64,000 nt of DNA, from the NCBI GenBank assembly GCA_937944885.1, contig CALFBB010000025.1, positions 62,001 through 126,000 of the forward strand, in the 5' to 3' direction. Source of the DNA: an uncultured cyanobacterium (GTDB lineage Bacteria > Cyanobacteriota > Cyanobacteriia > Thermostichales > Thermostichaceae). Positions 47,249-56,094 of the stretch are shown in pieces (the stretch's first letter is position 1; the number at the start of each line of letters is the position of its first letter). Under the pieces are notes generated by a model. The model worked only from the letters and a program-made list of their open reading frames with translations. It ran no database searches and was not told the DNA's origin. Position numbers and translations under genes: made by a program.

Positions 47249-50200
47249 ATGTCGCCTCCTATTTCTCGCTTGCCGGGATCCCCAGTCAAGGGTTTGCCAT
47301 CTCAGCAGATTACTTGTGCTGAAGAATTGTCTGCTATCAGTCCTGCTGCTGAATCCACCACCTCCTTGTACCCATTGCTGCAAGTGCTAGGTCACCTCTT
47401 GCAGGTGCCTTGGATCTCCCTGCAACTTGACCCGTCTAGAGCCGAGTCCTTCTCACTCCCGGCCAGGATTCCCTATGCAAATCCACAACTTTTTCAGGGG
47501 CAGCCCAGCCCTGATCCCCTCTGCACAGCTTCTTACCAATGGCCGTTCTATCAATCCTTTCTCCTGCAAGATGACCAGGGATCCCGGCTAGCCGAGCTTC
47601 ATCTATATGATTATCACCCCCGCCAACTCAGCTCTGCTGAATGTGAGCAGATAACCCTGATTGCCCTTAGCCTTAAGCGCATTCTCATCCAGATGCAAGA
47701 GCATCAGCAGGTTCGAGAGCATCTGCAGGCACAGCTACGAGATAGCCAAAACGATGCCACCCGCTACCGACAACTTTTCGAAAACGCTATCGAAGGCATT
47801 TTTCAAACGACTTTAGAGGGTAAATATTTGGTTGCTAACCCGGCTTTGGCTCGCATTTTTGGGTATGATTCCCCAGAAGATTTGATGCACAATGTCTCGG
47901 ATATTGGTAGCCAACTCTATACCGATGCGGAACAGCATGTAGAGTTTGTGCAGCGAATGCTAACAGAGGGCCAAGTGGTGGATCTTGAGCGTCAGGTGTG
48001 TCGTAAAGATGGCAAGCTGATCTGGGTTGCTCTCAATGCGCGTACCATCTACGACGACCAAGGGAAACCCCTCTATTTTGAAGGGTTCATTACCGATATT
48101 ACAGCAGCCCACCAACTAAAAGAACGACAGCAGCAATCGGAAGAAGCTCTTCGAGAAAGTGAGTTTCGCTTTTTACAACTAGCGAGCAATACTCAGCAAC
48201 TGTTTTGGATTACAACCGTCTATAGCAAAGAGCTCCTCTACGTTAGTCCTGCTTGTGAAGCCATTTGGGGCCGCTCTGTTGAAGAGTGCTATGCCAACCC
48301 GCAAGCTTGGATTGATCAAATTCATCCGGACGATCGCTGGCTGTTTCCACGTGTCCTGAAAGCCCAGTCAGAAGGTCAGCCAACCGACACCACCTTCCGC
48401 ATTTATCGTAGTGATGGGCGCTTGCTTTGGCTGCGGGAACGTGCTTTCCCCATTGCCAACAAAGAAGGTAAAATTTACCGAGTAGCAGGCATTGCCGAAG
48501 ACATTACCGAGTCTAAGCAGCTAGAAGCTGAACGCCGCCAAATTGAGCAAGCATGGCAGCAGAGCGCCAACCATTTTCGGCAGATCTTTGAATTGGCTCC
48601 CAACGGTATTGCCCTTGTGGATCTGCAGGGGCGGTTGTTGCAAGTTAATGGGGCCTTTGCTCAGATCGTCGGCTACACCCCAGAAGAGTTACACAGGCGG
48701 CAACAACTGGATATTCTTCATCCTGAGGATATTACCCAACTGCTGGCAGCCAATGAGGCTCTGCTTGCTGGAAAAGTTACCGTCAGCCAGCGGCAGATAC
48801 GTTACATTCATCGCTCTGGCCAAATCATTCATGTGCTTTTCCAGGCTACCTTACTCACCGATGAGGAGGGACAACCCACCCAGTTTCTCAACCAGGTGAT
48901 CGATATCAGCGCCCGCGTTGAAGCAGAAATAGCCCTCAAAGAAAGTGAGGAATGCTTCCGCCAATCCTTTGAATGGGCACCGATTGCCAAAGCCATGACC
49001 CGCCTAGATGGCACCTACTTGCAAATCAACGCCGTTTTTACAGAAACCCTAGGCTACACCTTAGCCGATTTGCAGGGTAAAACCATTCTTGACATCACAC
49101 ACCCGGAGGATGTGGCAGCTACTCTCGAGAATACCAACCAACTGCTGGCGGGAGTTGTCCATCAATGTGAGCAGGAGAAGCGCTATCTCCATAAAAATGG
49201 CCAAATAGTTTACGCCATTCTGCGCATGACCCTGGTGCGTACGGCTCAAGGGGATCCCAGCTACTTCCTCAGCCAAATCCTCGACATCACCGAGCGCAAA
49301 AAGGCCGAGGCAGCCCTGCGCCAGAGTGAGCTGAGCTTACGGGGTATCTTTGAGCAGGCGGCTTTGGGCATCGCCATCATGGATTGGCGAGGTTATGCCA
49401 TCAAAGTGAACCCTGCTTTGGAGGAGATGTTGGGCTACAGTGCTGGCGAATTGGCTAGCATGAGTCTTTGTGACTTCACCCACCCAGAAGATGCTCCCAA
49501 AAACTGGCAGCTTTTTCAGGAAATCTTGAAGGGTCAACGGGAGCATTACCGGCTGGAGAAACGCTACATTCACCGCAATGGGCAAGTGTTTTGGTGTCGG
49601 CTGGCGGTGTCTTGTGTGCGCGATTCAGATGGCAAGAACCTCTTCACCATCGGTATTTTCGAAGATATTACTGAGGAGAAACGGGCGGAGCTGCAAATTC
49701 AAGCGGCCCTTCAGGAGAAAGAGATTTTGCTCCGGGAGATTCATCACCGCGTCAAGAATAATTTACAAATCATCTCTAGTCTTCTGCGCCTACAGGCTGA
49801 CCAGATCAAAAGTCGCAAGTATGCCCGTGTGTTTAAGGATGCTGGCAGCCGCATTCAAGCCATGTCTTTAATCCATGAGGGGTTGTACCAATCCAACAGC
49901 CTGGCCGCCGTAGATCTGAATCAGTACCTACACAACTTGATCTCCAACCTCTTCCACTCCTACGGGGTTAACCCAGGGAACATCCGGGCCAATATTCGGG
50001 CCGAAGGGATCCGCCTCAACCTGGATGAAGCTGTTTTGTGTGGCTTAATCATCAACGAGCTGGTAACCAACAGCCTCAAATATGCTTTCCCAAAAGGACG
50101 CAGTGGCGAAATCCGCGTCCACTTCAGCCAAACTTACGAATACACGCAGCTGCGGGTCTCCGACAACGGCATCGGCTTACCCCCTCAATTTGATTTCAAG

Positions 50201-50323
50201 GAAACTCAATCTCTGGGTTTACAACTGGTTGCAACCCTTACCGAGCAGCTGGAGGGCACGGTAGAATTGAGAAACAAATCTGGTACTACCTTCATTATTA
50301 CTTTCCCAAGGAGCAAGTCTTGA
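47249..50323 (+). CDS. Five-PAS sensor histidine kinase (HisKA_2 type)
   Basis: 1024 residues from ATG 47249. A divergent N-terminal GAF-like region (about 50-150) is followed by a coiled coil and five PAS domains with PAC tails, beginning near FENAIEGIFQTTLEG, FRFLQLASNTQQLFW, FRQIFELAPNGIALV, FRQSFEWAPIAKAMT and LRGIFEQAALGIAIM. The transmitter is the HisKA_2 kind: REIHHRVKNNLQIISSLLRL holds the phosphoacceptor histidine, and NELVTNSLKYAFPKG, DNGIGLP and GTTFIITFP are the ATP lid. No membrane helix, so probably a soluble sensor. Its stop overlaps the start of the response regulator (TTGA), so they form one signalling pair. Confidence 0.88.
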   Translation: MSPPISRLPGSPVKGLPSQQITCAEELSAISPAAESTTSLYPLLQVLGHLLQVPWISLQLDPSRAESFSLPARIPYANPQLFQGQPSPDPLCTASYQWPFYQSFLLQDDQGSRLAELHLYDYHPRQLSSAECEQITLIALSLKRILIQMQEHQQVREHLQAQLRDSQNDATRYRQLFENAIEGIFQTTLEGKYLVANPALARIFGYDSPEDLMHNVSDIGSQLYTDAEQHVEFVQRMLTEGQVVDLERQVCRKDGKLIWVALNARTIYDDQGKPLYFEGFITDITAAHQLKERQQQSEEALRESEFRFLQLASNTQQLFWITTVYSKELLYVSPACEAIWGRSVEECYANPQAWIDQIHPDDRWLFPRVLKAQSEGQPTDTTFRIYRSDGRLLWLRERAFPIANKEGKIYRVAGIAEDITESKQLEAERRQIEQAWQQSANHFRQIFELAPNGIALVDLQGRLLQVNGAFAQIVGYTPEELHRRQQLDILHPEDITQLLAANEALLAGKVTVSQRQIRYIHRSGQIIHVLFQATLLTDEEGQPTQFLNQVIDISARVEAEIALKESEECFRQSFEWAPIAKAMTRLDGTYLQINAVFTETLGYTLADLQGKTILDITHPEDVAATLENTNQLLAGVVHQCEQEKRYLHKNGQIVYAILRMTLVRTAQGDPSYFLSQILDITERKKAEAALRQSELSLRGIFEQAALGIAIMDWRGYAIKVNPALEEMLGYSAGELASMSLCDFTHPEDAPKNWQLFQEILKGQREHYRLEKRYIHRNGQVFWCRLAVSCVRDSDGKNLFTIGIFEDITEEKRAELQIQAALQEKEILLREIHHRVKNNLQIISSLLRLQADQIKSRKYARVFKDAGSRIQAMSLIHEGLYQSNSLAAVDLNQYLHNLISNLFHSYGVNPGNIRANIRAEGIRLNLDEAVLCGLIINELVTNSLKYAFPKGRSGEIRVHFSQTYEYTQLRVSDNGIGLPPQFDFKETQSLGLQLVATLTEQLEGTVELRNKSGTTFIITFPRSKS

Positions 50324-51351
50324 AGAAAGTCCTACCCCTGGCCAAAGGCAGTATCCTAGTTGTTGAAGATGAAAAGATCATCGCCAAGGATATTGCCAAT
50401 GTTCTAAAGAAGTTTGGTTATACTGTGCCCGCCATTGCCTCCTCTGGAGAAGAGGCAATCCGTCGGCTGGAGGAGGCTTCTGTAGATTTGGTTTTGATGG
50501 ATATTGTTTTGAAAGGGGATATTGATGGCATAGAGGCAACCAAGCGGATTACCGAGCGCTTTAACATTCCTGTGGTTCATCTGACGGCCTACGCCGATGA
50601 CGATACCCTCTCCCGCGTCAAGGAAACCCAGCCCTTTGGCTACATTATTAAACCCTTCAAAGAGCGGGAGCTCTACACCACTATCGAGATTGCCCTGCAC
50701 AATCACCGGCAAAGCATTGAGAACCGCAAAGCAGAAGAGAAGAAGATTGAGGAGCTGCGGCAAAACCTGCATAGGCTGCAGCAGTTCACAGATGTGAAGG
50801 GTAGCCTGTTTAAAAAGTTCCTACAGGATTTGAGCGAGCCTCTATCCAATCTCAGCTTTGCCCTTGGTCTTCTCAAGGAGGTCGGCTCTGATCCAAAGCG
50901 GGAACAGTATCTGCAATTGCTTGAAGATGAACTGCGCCGTCAGTTGGAGCTGATTCACCAGACTTCCAACTTAGAGGATCTGCTCAATCTCGAGAATGTT
51001 GGGCTGTTGAGCCAGTTTAGTTTGCTGCGGTCTCAAGAGCCTAGTCGGGGTCAGCTGGTGGAAATGTCTAGCTCTGCACCAACTTCCTCGCTTGCAGTCC
51101 CAACCAAGTCTGTACAGACGACGGCACCAACTCTTGCCCCGAAGGCTATGGATGAGGCCATCACGGTGCCGCGGGTAACCTTGCGCCCCCTCAACCAAAC
51201 ACAGTTGGCGGAACGTTTGGGGGTGGTGGTTTCTGCCATCACCTATTGGAAGTTCAAAAGCGGGTTTTCGGAATGGAGCCGTAGCCGGGATCCGGATGGG
51301 ATCTCCTGGCGGTATTCTTCCGATTCCAAGCGCTTTTCCCCTGTGTACTAA
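50320..51351 (+). CDS. Response regulator with degenerate DHp-like helices and an HTH-like tail
   Basis: 343 residues from TTG, overlapping the kinase stop by 4 bp. Receiver domain: acidic pair near EDEK, phosphoacceptor D61 (LVLMDIVLKGD), T89 and K111 (IIKPFKE). Residues about 150-225 resemble a HisKA dimerisation hairpin (LQDLSEPLSNLSFALGLLKE) but the histidine position is not conserved. After a Ser/Thr/Pro linker, residues about 290-343 read LNQTQLAERLGVVVSAITYW, then SEWSRSRDPDGISWRY and KRFSPVY, which looks like a small HTH-type module. A DNA-binding output is possible but unproven. Confidence 0.8.
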   Translation: MKKVLPLAKGSILVVEDEKIIAKDIANVLKKFGYTVPAIASSGEEAIRRLEEASVDLVLMDIVLKGDIDGIEATKRITERFNIPVVHLTAYADDDTLSRVKETQPFGYIIKPFKERELYTTIEIALHNHRQSIENRKAEEKKIEELRQNLHRLQQFTDVKGSLFKKFLQDLSEPLSNLSFALGLLKEVGSDPKREQYLQLLEDELRRQLELIHQTSNLEDLLNLENVGLLSQFSLLRSQEPSRGQLVEMSSSAPTSSLAVPTKSVQTTAPTLAPKAMDEAITVPRVTLRPLNQTQLAERLGVVVSAITYWKFKSGFSEWSRSRDPDGISWRYSSDSKRFSPVY

Positions 51352-51444
51352 CGGCTGCTTTGACGCTCTCCCCCAACCCCTGTTAGACCGTCTCCGCAGG
51401 CATTTTGATTAAACGTCTTGATTGAACCTCCACGCGGCGCATAC

Positions 51445-51469
51445 AAAAAAGGGATCCCTGGGGATCCCT
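51445..51469 (-). terminator. Probable terminator for the rlpA-like gene (minus strand)
   Basis: On the minus strand two GGGATCCC-containing arms form a hairpin (AGGGATCC and GGATCCCT, small loop) directly followed by TTTTTT. It is about 160 bp after the stop of the minus-strand gene ending at 51631, and could also serve the plus-strand regulator gene. Confidence 0.5.
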
Positions 51470-51630
51470 GCTGCTCCTGAAATCTGGCGATTGGTTACAG
51501 GGAGCCGCTGCAGGCATTGACTCCCCTCTGGGACGGGTACAAGCGTTGGCAGGCGACAGGGGCAGAGGTTGCCCTGTGCGGCTGAGGAGACTCTCAGGGT
51601 TGGGATGATGGGTTTAGGTTTGCCCGCCCC

Positions 51631-52761
51631 TTAAGGCTGCAGAACTTCCACCCGCACCGGTACAACACCAGAGCGAACCATACCCAATACCTCCGCCGCC
51701 CGGAGGGAAACATCGATGATGCGACCGGGAATAAAGGGGCCGCGATCATTAATGCGCACAATCGCCTGCCGACCGTTTTCTACATTGGTGACCCGTACTT
51801 GGGTGCCAAAGGGCAAAGTGGGGTGGGCAGCCGTCATCTCATGGCGGGTCTTGTGCAAGTCATACCAGGAGGCAATACCCTCTTGCACCATCCCAACCTT
51901 GTAGGGGGTGGCAGGAGTAGCTGCCTGTTGAAGGCTTGTCTTGGGTTGCTCAGGTTGGTGAGCCGTGGCAACAAGGGTAGCGGACTGAGGTAAAGCCGGG
52001 GCTTGAATCGGGGGAGCATCCAGCAACAGGCGACGCAAGCGGTTGGTTGCCAGTAGGGCTGTATCCACTTGGCGCTGGCCATCCACCAGCATCACCCCAT
52101 TGTCAATGCGGAGCAACTCTGTGTCGTTGACATGAATGGCATAGATGGGAGAGGCCTTCTCCGCTTGCGAATCCGGTTCTGTCCAATCCAGGGTAATGGT
52201 TGTACCTTTCAGGGATCCCTGCGCCATTTGGTTCAGCTGAGCCACCAGGGCAGTAGCTCGTTCTAGTGGGGTGTCTAACTCAGGTTGTTCTACAAAGCTG
52301 ATGATCGGCAGATCCCGCACATAGACCGTCACCACCTGCCGTCCATCCATCTGATAACCGTACAGCGTGGAGATGGGCTGTCTCGCGGTCTGGTGCTGCT
52401 CGCCCACTTTGAGGGTAGGCTCCTCCTCGGAGGTGGGAGCAGCTTGACGAGCCCGATGCAGCAGGTGATCGAGGTTGAGGCTACCCAATTTGGAGGGGGT
52501 AGGGGCAGCCCCAAGATTTTCCTGGTGTTTGACCGGCGTTCTACCTGCGGAAGAGAGGTCAGAGGCTGGAGATAGGGAGGCCTGCTTAGACCAGAGATCT
52601 GCTGCCTTGGTGGAAGAAGATTCTCTTCGGGGTGAGGCCTGGGCTCGTAGGGGAAAACCTACCCCGACCGGTAAACCCAAAGCTGCGAGACAGAGGCAAC
52701 TGACCAAACCCAATTTCTGGGCGGGATTCAGTCCCTGTCCAAGCTGTTTGCAATTCCGCAT
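51631..52761 (-). CDS. RlpA-like septal ring lytic transglycosylase family protein
   Basis: 376 residues. Signal peptide-like start (LGLVSCLCLAALGLPVGVGF), then a long variable region (about 40-285) with Ser/Pro-rich stretches and a segment LYGYQMDGRQVVTVYVRDLP. The C-terminus is the double-psi beta-barrel of RlpA: GIASWYDLHKTRHEMTAAHP, TLPFGTQVRVTNVENGRQAI, VRINDRGPFIPGRIIDVSLR. Compared with usual RlpA (SWYG...HGRxTASGExF) the loop after SWY is shortened, and the glutamine/tyrosine-rich active loop is cut. Envelope localisation expected. Divergent from purM with 145 bp between. Confidence 0.78.
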   Translation of the reverse strand: MRNCKQLGQGLNPAQKLGLVSCLCLAALGLPVGVGFPLRAQASPRRESSSTKAADLWSKQASLSPASDLSSAGRTPVKHQENLGAAPTPSKLGSLNLDHLLHRARQAAPTSEEEPTLKVGEQHQTARQPISTLYGYQMDGRQVVTVYVRDLPIISFVEQPELDTPLERATALVAQLNQMAQGSLKGTTITLDWTEPDSQAEKASPIYAIHVNDTELLRIDNGVMLVDGQRQVDTALLATNRLRRLLLDAPPIQAPALPQSATLVATAHQPEQPKTSLQQAATPATPYKVGMVQEGIASWYDLHKTRHEMTAAHPTLPFGTQVRVTNVENGRQAIVRINDRGPFIPGRIIDVSLRAAEVLGMVRSGVVPVRVEVLQP

Positions 52762-52906
52762 GAGGCCGCGCTCCTCTCAAATTTCCTACAACATCCAGTG
52801 CGACAGTCAGAGCAAAAGTTAATGTACCATAGGTTTCTAAGTTGACAAGCTCCGGTGAGCCTACCGGAGATGGCCGAGGTCTTACCAGCTAAGGACAATT
52901 GACACA

Positions 52907-53971
52907 TTGGATTACCGTTCCGCAGGGGTTGACATAGATTTGGGTCGTGTCCTTGTCAAGGGGATCCAAGAACGAGTCGCCCGTACTAAAGTTCCGTCTT
53001 CAAGTTCCTCAGGAACACTGGGGGGAATCGGTGGGTTTGCCGGCTTATTTGAGCTACCCCCGGGATATCGGTCACCGGTTTTGGTGGCGGGCACGGATGG
53101 TGTGGGCACGAAGTTACAAATTGCCCAGCACTGCGGTCAGCACCGCGGGGTGGGCATCGACTTGGTGGCTATGTGCGTCAACGATGTGCTGACGGTGGGA
53201 GCTAGGCCACTGTTTTTTCTCGATTACATCGCCACCGGTAAGCTAGAACCGCAAGCCCTGTGGCAGGTGATTGAAGGGATCCTGGAGGGGTGTCAACAGG
53301 CAGGGTGTGAGTTGTTGGGGGGTGAAACGGCGGAAATGCCGGGGTTTTACCCGCCTGGGGAGTATGACCTGGCGGGGTTCTGTGTGGGTATTGTGGAGAA
53401 ATCGGCCATTTTGGATGGATCCCAGGTGCAACTGGGGGATCGGCTGTTGGCTTTGCCCAGCAGTGGTTTGCACAGCAACGGCTACAGCTTGGTGCGGCGT
53501 ATTGTGGCCGAAAAGGGCTGGAGCTGGGAGCACCAACCCCCAGGGTGGGAGCGGCCTTTGGGGGAGGTTTTTCTCACCCCGACTCGTATTTATGTCCAGG
53601 CCGTACAACGGCTACAACAGGCGGGGGTTCCCATCCACGGCATGGCCCACATTACCGGCGGTGGGATCCCAGAAAATTTGCCCCGTTGCTTGGGACCTCA
53701 CCAAGCAGCTCGCCTCCAGCCCCACAGTTGGCTGATTCCACTGGAGTTCCGCTGGCTTCAGGAACAGGGAGAGGTGGAAACTGCAGAAATGTTTCGCACC
53801 TTCAACCTAGGGGTGGGATATGTGCTGGTGGTACCGGTTGAAGCCCAAGCTCAGGTACAAACTCTCTTACCGGAGGCGCGGGTGATCGGGGAGGTGGTGG
53901 CTTGCTCAGCAGGGGAGGAGGGGGCGGCGGAGCAGCGAGTCTTAGGTTTAGAAGAGTGGGGATCCCTTTGA
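52907..53971 (+). CDS. purM: Phosphoribosylformylglycinamidine cyclo-ligase (AIR synthetase)
   Basis: Fifth step of purine synthesis. 354 residues from TTG 52907. Motifs: IGGFAGLFELP, VLVAGTDGVGTKLQIAQ, VGIDLVAMCVNDVLTVGARP, ELLGGETAEMPG, and LPSSGLHSNGYSLVRRI, then GGGIPENLPRCL. The C-terminus is normal length. Single gene; probably has its own promoter near 52800-52890. Confidence 0.95.
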   Translation: MDYRSAGVDIDLGRVLVKGIQERVARTKVPSSSSSGTLGGIGGFAGLFELPPGYRSPVLVAGTDGVGTKLQIAQHCGQHRGVGIDLVAMCVNDVLTVGARPLFFLDYIATGKLEPQALWQVIEGILEGCQQAGCELLGGETAEMPGFYPPGEYDLAGFCVGIVEKSAILDGSQVQLGDRLLALPSSGLHSNGYSLVRRIVAEKGWSWEHQPPGWERPLGEVFLTPTRIYVQAVQRLQQAGVPIHGMAHITGGGIPENLPRCLGPHQAARLQPHSWLIPLEFRWLQEQGEVETAEMFRTFNLGVGYVLVVPVEAQAQVQTLLPEARVIGEVVACSAGEEGAAEQRVLGLEEWGSL

Positions 53972-54165
53972 GGGGGATCCCCACCAAGAGGGGGAGTCCG
54001 AGCACGGCTCCACCCACCGACCGACTGCCTGGCTATGCTAAGTTTGCATGTGGCCTGAGCGCAGTTGCCACTCCTCTGATGGGGAGTAGGCAGCCGGTGG
54101 CAGTCGTTGAGGTTCATGCACCAGGGCCGTTTGCCAAGCCATCAATGACCCTGTAGGAGCCGCTC

Positions 54166-55185
54166 ATGACAGTTTCAAGCAGCAATAGCGCCATCGAAGT
54201 CGAACATCTGAGCAAGACCTATGGCACCTTCACCGCCATCCGGGACATTTCCTTTCGGGTGAATACCGGTGAGATCATGGGGTTTCTCGGTCCCAACGGA
54301 GCCGGGAAAACCACCTCCATGCGCATTCTGGCCGGCTTTTTACCTGCCAGTGAAGGCACGGCGCGGGTAGCCGGGTTCGACATCAACCAAGATTCTATGG
54401 CCGTACGGCAGCGCATCGGCTACCTGCCGGAGAATCCTCCCCTTTACACCGAGATGACGGTGGAGGGTTACCTCCACTTTGTGGCGCAACTGAAGCGGGT
54501 TAGTCCCGGGGATCGGGCAGCTCAGGTGGATCGCGTTATCCGGCGCTGCAGCTTGGAAGAAAAACGTCACACCCTGATCCGTAAGCTCTCGAAAGGGTAC
54601 AAGCAGCGGGTGGGGATTGCCCAGGCGCTTGTTCACGATCCGCCTGTAATTATTCTGGATGAGCCTACCGTCGGGTTGGATCCCAAGCAGATTATCGAAG
54701 TGCGCAACCTGATCAAAAGCTTGGCCGGGGAACACACCATTATTCTCTCCACCCATATCCTGCCGGAGGTGAGCATGACCTGTGATCGGGTGGTGATTAT
54801 CAATCGCGGCCAGGTGGCGGCTGTGGGTACCCCCAGTGAGTTGACAGCCCAGTTCCAAGGGGAGCACCAGGCCCGTTTACAAATCGGTGCCCCCACTGCC
54901 ACGGCCATTCGAGAGGTGCTACAAGGGATCCCGCAAGTCCAGCTCCTTAGCCTAGAACCCAAGACCGCCGCGGATCCCCAGCGTTGGCAGTTACAGCTAA
55001 GCAGCAGCAGGCCAGTGGATGAGTGGATCCCGGAGGTGGCCAAAGCCCTGATCCAGTCGGGTATGGCTCTCTACGAAATTGGACGCTCTCAGGCCTCTTT
55101 GGAAGAGATTTTCTTGCAACTGACTACCCAAGAGGGATCTGAGGTGGCTTCCGCATCTGAGAACGCTGAGGAGGCAGCAGCATGA
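54166..55185 (+). CDS. ABC transporter ATPase, Gld-type cassette
   Basis: 339-residue ATPase: Walker [16 protein letters not shown], signature LSKGYKQRVGIAQAL, Walker B VIILDEPTVGLDP, plus an 80-residue C-terminal domain typical of drug/natamycin and GldA-type exporters. It overlaps the permease start by 4 bp (ATGA). With the next three genes it forms a cassette like GldA-GldF-GldG plus DUF4340, widespread outside gliding Bacteroidetes and without an agreed substrate. Confidence 0.9.
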   Translation: MTVSSSNSAIEVEHLSKTYGTFTAIRDISFRVNTGEIMGFLGPNGAGKTTSMRILAGFLPASEGTARVAGFDINQDSMAVRQRIGYLPENPPLYTEMTVEGYLHFVAQLKRVSPGDRAAQVDRVIRRCSLEEKRHTLIRKLSKGYKQRVGIAQALVHDPPVIILDEPTVGLDPKQIIEVRNLIKSLAGEHTIILSTHILPEVSMTCDRVVIINRGQVAAVGTPSELTAQFQGEHQARLQIGAPTATAIREVLQGIPQVQLLSLEPKTAADPQRWQLQLSSSRPVDEWIPEVAKALIQSGMALYEIGRSQASLEEIFLQLTTQEGSEVASASENAEEAAA

Positions 55186-55967
55186 ACGGAATGATTGCCA
55201 TTTTCCGCAAAGAGTTGCGCGGCTATTTCACCTCTCCTATTGCCTATGTGGTGGCAGCTGTGTTTTGGGGCTTGGCGGGCTTCTTCTTCACCAATATCCT
55301 GGTGCGAGTGATCAACTATTCCCAACAGGTGGATCTGTTTGCCCAGTTTGGCCAAGACAATACCTTCGACGCGGCTACCATTCTCTCGCAGCAATTTTTG
55401 AACCTATTGGGTACGATTTTTCTGTTTTTGCTGCCCATCCTGACCATGGGGTCCTACGCTGAGGAGCGACGACGCGGCACAATGGAGCTGCTGGCCACTT
55501 CTCCGGTGACCAACTTGGCAGTGGCGCTGGGGAAATGGCTGGCGGTGTGGGTGTTTTTTGTCACGCTGCTGCTCCCGCCTTTGGTGTATCAGTTGCTTGT
55601 CTTGAACAGTTCCAACCCGGCAGTGGATTATCGTCTTACCCTAATGGGCTATGTCGGGTTAGCGCTGATGGCGGGCAGTGTTATGGCCTTGGGGCTTTTC
55701 GTGTCTTCTTTAACCGACAGCACTTTGATCGCAGCGGTGGCCACCTTTGGGTTGGTGTTGCTGCTTTGGGTGGTGGATGCGGCAGCCGGCCAAGAAAGCA
55801 ATTGGATCGCCGCTACCCTACGACATGTGTCTCTGTTGCAGCAGTACAGCAACTGGGTGCAGGGGATTGTCAGCAGCAGCAGCTTGATTTTGTTCCTCAG
55901 CATCACGGTGCTGGGGCTGTTTGCCACGGTGCAATCGGTGGAAAGCCTGCGCTGGCAGCAGAGCTAA
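55182..55967 (+). CDS. ABC-2 permease (GldF-like)
   Basis: 261-residue membrane protein: the start NGMIAIFRKELRGYFTSPIA, then six helices including VVAAVFWGLAGFFFTNIL, FLFLLPILTMGSYAEERRRG (the ABC-2 motif) and LFVSSLTDSTLIAAVATFG. Sits between the ATPase and the GldG-like gene. Start overlaps the ATPase stop by 4 bp. Confidence 0.88.
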   Translation: MNGMIAIFRKELRGYFTSPIAYVVAAVFWGLAGFFFTNILVRVINYSQQVDLFAQFGQDNTFDAATILSQQFLNLLGTIFLFLLPILTMGSYAEERRRGTMELLATSPVTNLAVALGKWLAVWVFFVTLLLPPLVYQLLVLNSSNPAVDYRLTLMGYVGLALMAGSVMALGLFVSSLTDSTLIAAVATFGLVLLLWVVDAAAGQESNWIAATLRHVSLLQQYSNWVQGIVSSSSLILFLSITVLGLFATVQSVESLRWQQS

Positions 55968-56094
55968 AGTCTATTTCTAGAAAGTAGCCCTCTCAAGTTC
56001 AGAAGATGGCCAGAACAGGGATCGCTCAGCTCACATGTCCCAAATCCATGACGACTAGGGGATAACCCAAAACAAGGGGTGTAGGAGGTGGAGG

